Assembly (NCBI GenBank): GCA_028289125.1
Contig: JAQGGZ010000010.1
Span: forward strand, 62,001-126,000
Reading direction: 5' to 3'
DNA length: 64,000 nucleotides
Source: Candidatus Saccharimonadota bacterium
GTDB taxonomy: Bacteria; Patescibacteriota; Saccharimonadia; Saccharimonadales; UBA4665
Positions 34,442-42,329 of this stretch are shown here, piece by piece. The translations under genes were made by a program, and so were the position numbers. The first letter of the stretch is position 1. Each line of letters opens with the position of its first letter. The notes under the pieces are model-generated. The model had not been told where the DNA came from. It did not search any database and was given only the letters and a program-made list of their open reading frames with translations.

Positions 34442-35635
34442 ATGCTTATAGTCGTTATTATCTTGGGGGTTATCAATCTGATCGGGCTGCTGTATGTCGT
34501 GAGCCGGTTGGGGCAGAAGCCGGACCTTGACCGACCACTGCGCGAGGAATTTGCCCTCAGCCGTAAGGAGCTCGGTGAAGCGGTCCGTCAGTTGCGCCAA
34601 GAACTGACCGGTTCGATGACGACGACGCGGGAGTCAATCGATAAGCGTGTTGAAGATCTCCGTGACAAGAACGATGCCAAACTTGAACTGATCCGTAAAA
34701 CCGTCGAGACACGGCTTGAAAGCCTGCAGAAGGATAACGCCGACAAACTTGAAAAGATGCGCGAGACTGTCGACGAGAAACTGCAGAGTACGCTTGAAAA
34801 ACGACTGGGTCAGAGCTTCAAACTGGTCAGCGAGCGCCTGGAACACGTACAGCGTGGTTTAGGCGAGATGCAGGGACTGGCGACTGACGTCAGTGACTTT
34901 AAGCGGGTACTGACCAACGTCAAGACGCGTGGGACGTGGGGTGAAGTGCAGCTTGAGAGTTTGCTGGAACAAGTGTTCATTAAGGATCATTACGTGAAGC
35001 AGGTCATGTTGACCGAGGGAAGCCGTGACGCGGTCGACTTTGCCATTAAGTTGCCAGATAAGAGTAGCAAAGATAATTTTATATACCTGCCAATCGACGC
35101 CAAGTTTCCGCTTGAGGATTATCAGCGCCTCGTCAGTGCACAAGAAAAGGGCGAAGCCGCCGAAGCCGAACTTGCAGCCAAAGCCCTGATGACGCGAATC
35201 AAACTTGAAGCCAAAAGCATAAAGGAAAAATATATCGTGCCGCCACGGACGACCGATTTCGCTGTTCTGTATGTACCGACAGAAGGACTGTACGGTGAGA
35301 TATTACGGACACCGGGCCTCTTTGAAACCCTGCAGAGCACATACCGCGTAACCGTGGCTGGCCCGACCACGATCGCTGCCATTCTAAGTAGCTACCAACT
35401 TGGCTTCCGCACGCTCGCGATTGCCGAACGAACCTCCGAAGTCTGGGAGACATTAACGGTAGTAAAGGGAGAATTCGGTAAGTTCGGCGACTTATTGGAT
35501 AAGACCAAAGAGAAACTGGTCCAGGCAACGAACACGATCGATCTGGCGTCGCGCAAGTCACGAACACTGGAAGGCAAGCTTAACAAAGCACAGCGCTTGG
35601 CCGATAAAGCTGAGCAAACATTACTAGAAGATTAA
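34442..35635 (+). CDS. rmuC: DNA recombination protein RmuC
   Basis: The 397-residue protein has an N-terminal transmembrane helix (2-20), a long coiled coil (about 35-130, with TRESIDKRVEDLRDKND and similar heptads) and the RmuC nuclease-like core: VKTRGTWGEVQLESLLEQV, DAVDFAIKLP, IDAKFPLEDYQRL and GEILRTPGLFETLQSTYRV. RmuC limits inversions at inverted repeats. TACAAT (34429-34434) lies 7 nt before the ATG, predicting a leaderless transcript. It overlaps the next convergent gene by four bases. Confidence 0.93.
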   Translation: MLIVVIILGVINLIGLLYVVSRLGQKPDLDRPLREEFALSRKELGEAVRQLRQELTGSMTTTRESIDKRVEDLRDKNDAKLELIRKTVETRLESLQKDNADKLEKMRETVDEKLQSTLEKRLGQSFKLVSERLEHVQRGLGEMQGLATDVSDFKRVLTNVKTRGTWGEVQLESLLEQVFIKDHYVKQVMLTEGSRDAVDFAIKLPDKSSKDNFIYLPIDAKFPLEDYQRLVSAQEKGEAAEAELAAKALMTRIKLEAKSIKEKYIVPPRTTDFAVLYVPTEGLYGEILRTPGLFETLQSTYRVTVAGPTTIAAILSSYQLGFRTLAIAERTSEVWETLTVVKGEFGKFGDLLDKTKEKLVQATNTIDLASRKSRTLEGKLNKAQRLADKAEQTLLED

Positions 35636-36390
35636 CCGAGCATGCGCGCGGCGTACTGACGGCGGCGCTGGGCGACGGCTGGGATGTGGTCGTAGCGCAT
35701 CGTCGCGACCAACGGCAGGTTGGCCAGGTGGCTGATGGCCTGTTTACCGACGAACTTAAGATGCTTCGGGCTGAACCGGCTCGGAGCGGCTTCGGGAGTG
35801 TTGGCGTTTTCGGGTCGGCTGGCCAGGGCGGCTTTAAGGCCGCTGAGAGCTAACTTGCGCACACGCTTTGGCGGCATGATACCAGCGACGGATTCATGAG
35901 TGACACGGTGACGAGTCAGCATGACACCGTACGGGTCGTTCTCGGTGTGACCCTCGGCCTCAAGCTTACGCAGCAGGACGGCTCCGGTTGCAAAGGCGAT
36001 CGTGGCATCGCGAACCAGCTGAGGCGCCTCTACTTCGTGCTTGCCGTTAAGGGCAAGCCACCCGAATGTGCGGCCTTGCAATAAATATGTGGCGACCCGT
36101 TCGCGTTCATGGGCCGGCTGGGTGCTATCCAGCAGCTCATGGGAATCGGTAAAAACATCACGTACGACCTCGACCGGGTAACCGGCGCGGGCGGTGCGGT
36201 GTCCCATCTTGGCGGTTATTTCAGCCGGCAGAGTAGGATCGGCTTCTTGCAGCTCTTGCGGTTGTTCTTCCCAGAGATGCCGGGCAACAATCCCATAATA
36301 AATAGCCTCAACGTCACTCGGCGTGACATCGGTTTGGGTAAATCTGGCCACGGCACGTGCTTCGTGCGGAACGGTTTCAATGTCGATCAT
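35632..36390 (-). CDS. Unknown helical protein
   Basis: The 252-residue soluble protein starts MIDIETVPHEARAVARF and is largely helical. Its middle contains RERVATYLLQGRTFGWLALNG and the tail has a basic AVAQRRRQYAARMLG. I do not recognise a family. The N-terminal part with TPSDVEAIYYGIVARHLWEE and AEITAKMGHRTARAGYPVEVVRDV suggests a conserved patescibacterial protein of unknown role. The ATG at 36390 follows TATAGT (36398-36403) by 7 nt, predicting a leaderless start. It overlaps rmuC tail-to-tail by four bases. Confidence 0.6.
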   Translation of the reverse strand: MIDIETVPHEARAVARFTQTDVTPSDVEAIYYGIVARHLWEEQPQELQEADPTLPAEITAKMGHRTARAGYPVEVVRDVFTDSHELLDSTQPAHERERVATYLLQGRTFGWLALNGKHEVEAPQLVRDATIAFATGAVLLRKLEAEGHTENDPYGVMLTRHRVTHESVAGIMPPKRVRKLALSGLKAALASRPENANTPEAAPSRFSPKHLKFVGKQAISHLANLPLVATMRYDHIPAVAQRRRQYAARMLG

Positions 36391-36405
36391 TAGCGTAACT
36401 ATAAA

Positions 36406-37725
36406 CTAATCAGAAGCTAAGTCAATGGCGAGAGCGGCTGTCCAACTGAAGTCTTTTGCTCCCAGTGGTTCGCCGGTCAAAGGATTGAAGTATTCATTGC
36501 ACCCATACGTCCGCACCATCTCGAGCGAACTTTCAGTCAAGGCATGGGCATGATCGTGATAACCGTAACGTTTGAGGCCATCGATCACCATCCAGTTGAC
36601 GTTTAGCCAGCTCGGTCCTTGCCAGTACCGATCTGCGTCAAAATACGGGGAGTTGACGGGTGCGCTCGGCAGCGGGTAGGCCGGTCCGAAGAGGTGTTCG
36701 CTTTCAATCAGCTTCACTAACTCCGCCGCTCGCTCTTTACTGATATGTCCGGCATATAATGGCAATAATGTCGCGACCGATGACTGCTTTATCAAATTAT
36801 GCGAAACGAAATCACGCGGATAGTACTGCCCGGTATAAGGGTCCCACAAGTCATCGAAGGCAACCGCCGTCCGGTCCATGCTTTCAGTCAGTCCGGGCGA
36901 TAACGGCTGGCGCAGGGTGGTGGCGATAGCCTTAAGCTGTTCGTTGGCCCTGATCAGCATGCTGTTGAAGGCCAGGTCTTCTATGGCGAATAAGGAGTGA
37001 TCGAGGATGCGGTTGGTCTGGTAGGCTTTACGACGTAATCGTATCTGTGCGTCAAACAAAGCGAGCGATTCAGTCATCTGAAAGCGTTGGCCCGGGGCTA
37101 CGTGCCAGGTGTCACGACGGACAAAGCCGAGAAGCGGCGTCAGCTTCATCTTGTCGAGCGCTCTTACCCAGAAAGGCATGAGATGTTCATGGAGCTCATA
37201 CATCCATGGCGGGGTGTTATCGAGACCGCTTTCCCACGGGTGCAGCAATATAACCAATCCTTCATGGTGGGGATCGCGCTCGCGGTATAGCCACTCATGA
37301 TAAGCGACCAGGCCGGGCAGCATCTGCTTGTACCAGGTACGGCGCTCGGGCAGACTCAACTTGAGACCAACCTGGACGACGGCTTCGGCCAGCATCGGCG
37401 GTTGGGTTATGCCACTGGTCGCAACGTCGCTCGGAGCGTCCGGGTTGAGCCAGCTGCGCCAGACGTTGCGGTCACCGGCGTAAGCGGGAGCGTCGGACAT
37501 GATCATATTCGGGAGCATGCCATTGTTCCACTGGCCGCGTAGCAGGCTGCGAAGCTCAGCCTGCGCCCGGTCGACATCGAGATGGCGTAAGCCGATGGCT
37601 ATGAAACAGCTGTCCCATAACCATTGATGCGGATACAGGTGAGGGGCGGGCATGGTATAGCCACCCTGATCATTTTTGCGGAGTACATCGGTGGCTTCTG
37701 CGATGAGGTCGGTATTATCGGTCAC
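36406..37725 (-). CDS. GH63/MGH1-like glycoside hydrolase
   Basis: The 439-residue (alpha/alpha)6-barrel protein has YPHQWLWDSCFIAIGL, NGMLPNMI, LHPWESGLDNTPPW with the catalytic Glu region, and late DRYWQGPSWLNVNWMVIDGL and EYFNPLTGEPLGAKDFSWT. These match the mannosylglycerate/alpha-glucosidase-like GH63 group. It likely trims an alpha-linked oligosaccharide in the cytoplasm. The GTG at 37725 is chosen because TATAAT (37733-37738) lies 7 nt upstream; the longer frame overlaps yajQ and is not protein-like. Confidence 0.85.
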   Translation of the reverse strand: MTDNTDLIAEATDVLRKNDQGGYTMPAPHLYPHQWLWDSCFIAIGLRHLDVDRAQAELRSLLRGQWNNGMLPNMIMSDAPAYAGDRNVWRSWLNPDAPSDVATSGITQPPMLAEAVVQVGLKLSLPERRTWYKQMLPGLVAYHEWLYRERDPHHEGLVILLHPWESGLDNTPPWMYELHEHLMPFWVRALDKMKLTPLLGFVRRDTWHVAPGQRFQMTESLALFDAQIRLRRKAYQTNRILDHSLFAIEDLAFNSMLIRANEQLKAIATTLRQPLSPGLTESMDRTAVAFDDLWDPYTGQYYPRDFVSHNLIKQSSVATLLPLYAGHISKERAAELVKLIESEHLFGPAYPLPSAPVNSPYFDADRYWQGPSWLNVNWMVIDGLKRYGYHDHAHALTESSLEMVRTYGCNEYFNPLTGEPLGAKDFSWTAALAIDLASD

Positions 37726-37756
37726 GCTTATGATTATAGCAATCTTACGGTGATTG

Positions 37757-38254
37757 CTAGCGGTAGTTTGTGAACTGAAGGGGGAAATCGAAGTCCTGTT
37801 GCTTGAGTAGTTGGATGACCCCTTGCAAATCATCTTTACTACCGCTGGTGACTCGGACTTCATCGCCTTGTATCTGGGCTTTTACTTTGGGGTACTGTTC
37901 ACGCAGCAACTTCGTGATCTGTTTGGCCTTGTCCTGGTCGAGACCTTTCTTGAAAGGTACTTCCTGGGTGGATTTGAGGTTGCTCGTGGTGATTTCCTTG
38001 CTGGTGTCGAGCAGTTTCTGGCTTTGACCACGGGTCGCCAGCTTTTTTCGGACAATGTCGAGGATGGCTTCAATCTGCCAGTCACCGTTGCCGGTAATGA
38101 TCAGACCGGTCTTGTCGGTACTGAGCCAGTCAATCGCGGCAGGCGTGCCTTTGAAGTCATACCGGCTGGTAAGTTCGCGCTGAGATTGGTCAAAAACGTT
38201 ATTAAGTTCAGCTTTGTCGTAGTCAGAGACGATATCGAAAGAAAATGTAGGCAT
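37757..38254 (-). CDS. YajQ-family nucleotide-binding protein
   Basis: The 165-residue protein begins MPTFSFDIVSDYDKAELNNVFDQ and carries RYDFKGTPAAIDW, GNGDWQIEAILDIVRKKL, ISKE-like KEITTSNLKS and the closing VRVTSGSKDDLQGVIQLL, the hallmarks of the YajQ family, whose members bind nucleotides or cyclic di-GMP. TATACT lies 6 nt upstream of the ATG at 38254, so the transcript is predicted leaderless, sharing its -10 with the divergent pheS gene. Confidence 0.92.
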   Translation of the reverse strand: MPTFSFDIVSDYDKAELNNVFDQSQRELTSRYDFKGTPAAIDWLSTDKTGLIITGNGDWQIEAILDIVRKKLATRGQSQKLLDTSKEITTSNLKSTQEVPFKKGLDQDKAKQITKLLREQYPKVKAQIQGDEVRVTSGSKDDLQGVIQLLKQQDFDFPLQFTNYR

Positions 38255-38260
38255 ATATCT

Positions 38261-38268
38261 AGTATACT
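38261..38268. promoter_or_regulatory. Palindromic shared -10 for yajQ and pheS
   Basis: AGTATACT is its own reverse complement and supplies TATACT to both strands. The yajQ ATG lies 6 nt to its left (38254) and the pheS ATG 7 nt to its right (38276). Only one polymerase could occupy it at a time. Confidence 0.75.
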
Positions 38269-38275
38269 AAAGACG

Positions 38276-39331
38276 ATGAAATACACGTTCGATGAAATCA
38301 AAGTGGCAGCCGACAGGTTGCAGAAAGAGCTCGACGGGTTAGAGAACAAAGCTGACATCTTAAAATCGGTCGAACTGCGGGCGCTTTACGAGCAGATCAA
38401 ATTATTACCACCGGAGAAGCGCCGTGATTTTGGCCAGCAGGTCAACGCGCTCAAAGAGGATATAGCCAAGCAGGTAGCGGCGGCTGACTCCCAGGCTGCG
38501 GCCTTGCCGCCGCTGGACGTGACGGCGCCTTTCGACACAAACACGCCGCCGGCAGACCGTCCGCACGCGTTGCCGGTCAATGACGGCAGTGTCCATCCTC
38601 TCATGACCGAACTCACGACCGTCCTCGACATTTTCTACCGGATGGGTTTTACCGCGGTAGAATCACGGGAGATCGACGACGATTACCACATGTTCGGCGC
38701 ACTTAATTTCCCTGAAGGCCACCCGGCACGTGACGACTATGACACCTTCATGACTAAACAGACCGATGCGAATGGCAAACCGCTGATCGCGCCCGCCCAC
38801 ACCAGCACGATGCAGAACCGGGTACTGCAGGCCCATCGGGACAATCTTGAGAAAGGTGATCCGATCGCTGTGGTTATACCGGGTCGCGTTTTTCGTAATG
38901 AAGACCTGGATGCCCGTCACGAGCACACGTTTTACCAGCTTGAAGGCGTATACGTCGATAAGGGCGTTCATGCGGGCCATCTCATCGCTACGCTCAAGAC
39001 TTTTCTGCAGACTTATTACGGCAAGACGATCGAGGTCAAGACGCAGCCGTTTTATTTCCCGTTCACCGAACCTTCGTTTGAATTCGCTCTCAGCTGCCCA
39101 TTCTGCAACAAACAGGGTTGTAACATCTGCGGCCAGAGCGGCTGGATAGAACTGCTCGGCTGTGGCATGATCCACCCCAACGTGCTGCGCGAAGCCGGCA
39201 TCGACCCTGAAATCTACACAGGCTTTGCCTGGGGCGGCGGTATTGAGCGTCTGGTCATGATGAAGCACGACATCGAAGACATCCGTCACTTTGAAAGCGG
39301 TAAATTAGACTTTTTGAGGCAATTTTCATGA
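38276..39331 (+). CDS. pheS: Phenylalanine-tRNA ligase alpha subunit
   Basis: The 351-residue protein has an N-terminal coiled coil (about 1-90) and the class II core: VHPLMTELTTVLDIFYRMGF, the motif 2 region FRNEDLDARHEHTFYQLEG and motif 3 GFAWGGGIERLVMMK. A Cys-rich segment, CPFCNKQGCNICGQSGW, probably binds zinc as in some bacterial PheS. I start at 38276, seven bases after TATACT; a frame open further upstream overlaps yajQ antisense. It overlaps pheT by four bases. Confidence 0.94.
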   Translation: MKYTFDEIKVAADRLQKELDGLENKADILKSVELRALYEQIKLLPPEKRRDFGQQVNALKEDIAKQVAAADSQAAALPPLDVTAPFDTNTPPADRPHALPVNDGSVHPLMTELTTVLDIFYRMGFTAVESREIDDDYHMFGALNFPEGHPARDDYDTFMTKQTDANGKPLIAPAHTSTMQNRVLQAHRDNLEKGDPIAVVIPGRVFRNEDLDARHEHTFYQLEGVYVDKGVHAGHLIATLKTFLQTYYGKTIEVKTQPFYFPFTEPSFEFALSCPFCNKQGCNICGQSGWIELLGCGMIHPNVLREAGIDPEIYTGFAWGGGIERLVMMKHDIEDIRHFESGKLDFLRQFS

Positions 39332-41820
39332 ACGTAAGTAAGAACTGGTTACAGCAGTACCTATCATTTGAATTACCGGCGACAGTCGATCTGGTTGAAA
39401 AGATCGGTGCCCAACTGGGTGCGGTCGAAACAGTCACCGAACTGAGTGATCGCTATGCCGGCGCAATCGTCGTCAAGGTCGTAAGCTGCCAAAAGCACGA
39501 GAACTCCGATCACCTCAATGTCTGTCTGATCGATGACGGTGGAGTAGTGCAGGGCGTCGAACGTAATGAGGCAGGCTTGGTGCAGGTCGTCTGCGGCGCG
39601 CCGAATGTCCGCGCCGATATCATGGCCGTCTGGCTGCCACCCGGCGCGACAGTCCCTGAGACATACGACAAGGATCCCTTCGTCCTGACCGCCCGTGAAC
39701 TACGGGGCGTCGTCAGTAACGGTATGTTGGCCAGCCCTCGTGAGCTCGCCCTCGGTGATAGTCATGAGGGCATACTTGAGATACATCAGGACTTCCAGCC
39801 GGGCACCCCCTTCGGGCCGGCTTTCGGTATGGACGATGCGATCATCGAGATTGAGAACAAGATGTTCACGCACCGGCCTGATTGTTTCGGGCAGCTCGGC
39901 GTCGCGCGTGAAGTCGCGGGTATCATGGGCCGACCGTTCACCTCTCCCGATTGGTACCTGCAGGAGCCGGTCATTGCTAGTGGTGAGGGATTGTCGCCGA
40001 AGATAGAAAACGTAGCCGCCGATGTCGTACCGCGCTTTACCGCCCAGGCTTTGAAAGGTGTCGTGGTACGGCCCAGCCCCGTCTGGCTCCAGACCTTACT
40101 GGCCCGTGTCGGCGCACGGCCGATTAATAACGTCGTCGACGTCACCAATTACCTCATGCTACTGACGGGGCAGCCGTTGCACGCCTACGATTACGATAAG
40201 GTCAAGGCGCTGACGAAAGGCGATGATGCCGAAATCACGGTCCGATATCCGCGAGCTGGTGAAAAAGTCCATCTTTTGAACGGTAAGACGGTCGAACCTC
40301 GCCCCGAAGCCATCGTCATTGCCAGCGGCGACACTTTGATTGGCCTGGCCGGTGTCATGGGCGGCGCCAACACCGAGGTAGACGAGCACACCGAGAACAT
40401 CATTCTGGAATGCGCCAACTTTGATATGTACTCAATCCGTCGTACGTCGATGGCCCATGGTCTCTTCACGGATGCCGTGACCCGATTCAACAAAGGCCAG
40501 TCCCCTCATCAGACGACACGCGTCATCGCGGAAGCTATCCGTCTGTTATCAGAGGTGTCTGCAGCCACCCCGGCCAGCCAGTTGATCGACCTGCAAGCCG
40601 GTTTAAGTGAAATTACCGGCCTAAACATCAAGCTCGATTTCATCAATAGCCGCCTGGGTCTGCACCTGACCGATATGGAAGTCATCACGCTACTTAAGAA
40701 TGTCGAGTTCGAAACGTATGACATTACTAATTTAGGTGAGATATTCGTCAAGCCACCATTTTGGCGGACCGACATTCAGATTGCCGAGGACGTCGTCGAA
40801 GAAGTAGGCCGGTTAATAGGCTTCGATCGCCTGCCACAAGTATTACCAAGTCGTCACATCGTGCCGGCAGCCAAAGACAAGCTGCTTGAGCTCAAGAAAG
40901 CTATCCGGACGAGCTTGTCGCGGCAAGGGGCCAACGAATTGCTGACGTACAGCTTCGTTCACGGTAATCTGATTGAAAAGGCCGGCCAGAATGTCGATCA
41001 GGCGTTTCAGATTAATAACGCTCTCAGTCCCGATCTACAGTATTACCGTTTGTCACTCGTACCGAGCCTTCTCGATAAAGTTCGTCCGAACCTCAAGGCC
41101 GGCTATGACCGGGCCGCGTTGTTCGAGTTAGGGAAAGCGCACAATGTCGGCGCTATCGACGGCGAGGGATTACCGCAGGAATTCAACACCATCGCCCTGG
41201 TATACACAGCCGCCGATAAGCTGAAACCAGCCGGTGCCGCCTATTACCAGGCCCGTTACTTCGCCCAGCAGATGTTTGATGACCTTGGTTATGATATTGA
41301 ATTCCGCAGTATCGAAACACTGCCTGAAATTGCTATCATCAAACCGTTCGCGCCTGGTCGTACCAGCCTCGTGTACCTGGCCGGCAGCGATATTCCCCTC
41401 GGCGTCGTCGGTGAGTTGCAGGCTGGCGTCCGGCAGGCATTCAAACTGCCCGAGCATACTGCCGCTTTCGAGCTGACCATCGACGGGCTGTTGAATATTA
41501 GTCCTCGCTCGACACGGTACCGTCCGCTGCCTCGCTTCCCTAAGGTCGAACAGGATATCTGCCTGAAGGTGCCGGCCGACTGTACCTACGGTGAGCTCAG
41601 TGCTCTGGTTGAGGAGTTCATGCGACGGCAGGAGCGCCTTGATAGCCATGTCGAGCCGCTAGACATTTACCAGCGAGAAGATGATCCGAAGCATCGCCAG
41701 ATCACATTCCGTATCAGCCTGGCCAGCTACGACCGCACCCTAACCGATGCTGAGGTCAACCGCCTGCTTGAAGAATTGAGTGTCGCCGCCAAGGACGCTT
41801 TCAACGCGGAACGAATCTAA
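39328..41820 (+). CDS. pheT: Phenylalanine-tRNA ligase beta subunit
   Basis: The 830-residue protein has the tRNA-binding (EMAP-II-like) domain near 40-150 (VVKVVSCQKHENSDHLNVCLID), the B3/B4 core with RPINNVVDVTNYLML and VIASGDTLIGLAGVMGG, the B5 repeat region and the C-terminal ferredoxin-fold anticodon-binding FDX-ACB domain (FPKVEQDICLKVPADC). It pairs with PheS to charge tRNA-Phe. The ATG overlaps the pheS stop in ATGA. The length is normal. Confidence 0.95.
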   Translation: MNVSKNWLQQYLSFELPATVDLVEKIGAQLGAVETVTELSDRYAGAIVVKVVSCQKHENSDHLNVCLIDDGGVVQGVERNEAGLVQVVCGAPNVRADIMAVWLPPGATVPETYDKDPFVLTARELRGVVSNGMLASPRELALGDSHEGILEIHQDFQPGTPFGPAFGMDDAIIEIENKMFTHRPDCFGQLGVAREVAGIMGRPFTSPDWYLQEPVIASGEGLSPKIENVAADVVPRFTAQALKGVVVRPSPVWLQTLLARVGARPINNVVDVTNYLMLLTGQPLHAYDYDKVKALTKGDDAEITVRYPRAGEKVHLLNGKTVEPRPEAIVIASGDTLIGLAGVMGGANTEVDEHTENIILECANFDMYSIRRTSMAHGLFTDAVTRFNKGQSPHQTTRVIAEAIRLLSEVSAATPASQLIDLQAGLSEITGLNIKLDFINSRLGLHLTDMEVITLLKNVEFETYDITNLGEIFVKPPFWRTDIQIAEDVVEEVGRLIGFDRLPQVLPSRHIVPAAKDKLLELKKAIRTSLSRQGANELLTYSFVHGNLIEKAGQNVDQAFQINNALSPDLQYYRLSLVPSLLDKVRPNLKAGYDRAALFELGKAHNVGAIDGEGLPQEFNTIALVYTAADKLKPAGAAYYQARYFAQQMFDDLGYDIEFRSIETLPEIAIIKPFAPGRTSLVYLAGSDIPLGVVGELQAGVRQAFKLPEHTAAFELTIDGLLNISPRSTRYRPLPRFPKVEQDICLKVPADCTYGELSALVEEFMRRQERLDSHVEPLDIYQREDDPKHRQITFRISLASYDRTLTDAEVNRLLEELSVAAKDAFNAERI

Positions 41821-42329
41821 ATTCCCATCTTTTAGCACAGACTTGCAACAATTCAAAAACTCGGTTATATTTATAGAACTTTAGTCGAGCCAGTTCCCGA
41901 TAAAACGGCAGCGTTACAACGCTCCTGAAGTTTTAACATATAGATAGACGAATTTAGATTTTTCAAGTTGAGCTATTGAGGCAGGAGACCGTCTCCGTGA
42001 CCCAGAGATGCGCTCTTACCCGTGACCCACTTCCCCCGTGATGTGTCACGTGGTAATCCGATGTTCTGTTGCGAGCAACACGCACGCATCGGCTGCCGCC
42101 CCAAACTGCACCACAACGCACCAAAGAGGAGAGAGCCGCTGGCTTGCTACGGAGTTGTGTTCAAATCACAACCGGCTCACTGGCGACCAGGGTACACCCG
42201 TTCCCCCCGGGGTTACCCTGGTCGCCTTCATCCTCCAATCGCTCCTTAATCACCATCCGTCTATCTTTCTCCCAATGTCGATAACGCGTCTTGTCGGTTT
42301 TGGGAGGAAATCATGGTAGGCTGGAGGTT
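41821..42329. other. Gene-free, hairpin-rich region, possible structured RNA
   Basis: The part to about 41975 is AT-rich; the part to about 42245 is GC-rich and dense in inverted repeats. These are GGAGAC/GTCTCC (41984-41996), CGTGA/TCACG (42037-42050), TGTTGC/GCAACA (42067-42080), GAGCCG/CGGCTC (42133-42138, 42173-42178) enclosing GTTGTG/CACAAC with a TTCAAAT loop (42154-42172), and a perfect 13 bp stem (42182-42194 with 42214-42226). CCGTGACCCA occurs twice at 25 bp spacing (41995, 42020). Small frames here do not look like proteins. It is not convincingly tmRNA, RNase P RNA or SRP RNA. Confidence 0.45.
41933..41960 (+). promoter_or_regulatory. Possible promoter of the hairpin-rich region
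   Basis: TTAACA (41933-41938), a 16 bp spacer and TAGATT (41955-41960). If used, it would start an RNA near 41967 that runs into the GC-rich hairpins. An alternative is that the region is the 5' side of nothing in particular, since the downstream ABC gene appears to have its own adjacent -10. Confidence 0.35.

Noticed and set aside
37811-38275. N-terminal extension of pheS to 37811
   Set aside because: This stretch is antisense to yajQ and would place the shared -10 inside the coding region; PheS homology begins at the ATG at 38276.
41887-42180. tmRNA (ssrA) with acceptor strand GAGCCAG and a TTCAAAT T-arm
   Set aside because: The spacing (about 290 nt) is tempting, but the acceptor has a mismatch, no CCA follows, there is no GG-TTCGAC element after the 5' end, and I find no tag reading frame.
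41990-42245. RNase P RNA on the minus strand (GTAAGAGCGC, GCAACAGAA and GGTAACC present)
   Set aside because: The universal P4 strands (GAGGAAAGTCC and ACAGAACCCGG) are absent and there is no room for the 3' half.
42022-42319. Three overlapping 70-90 codon frames before the ABC exporter
   Set aside because: They have no Shine-Dalgarno, no family pattern and unusual Pro/Ser/Arg composition; they reflect the GC-rich hairpin sequence.
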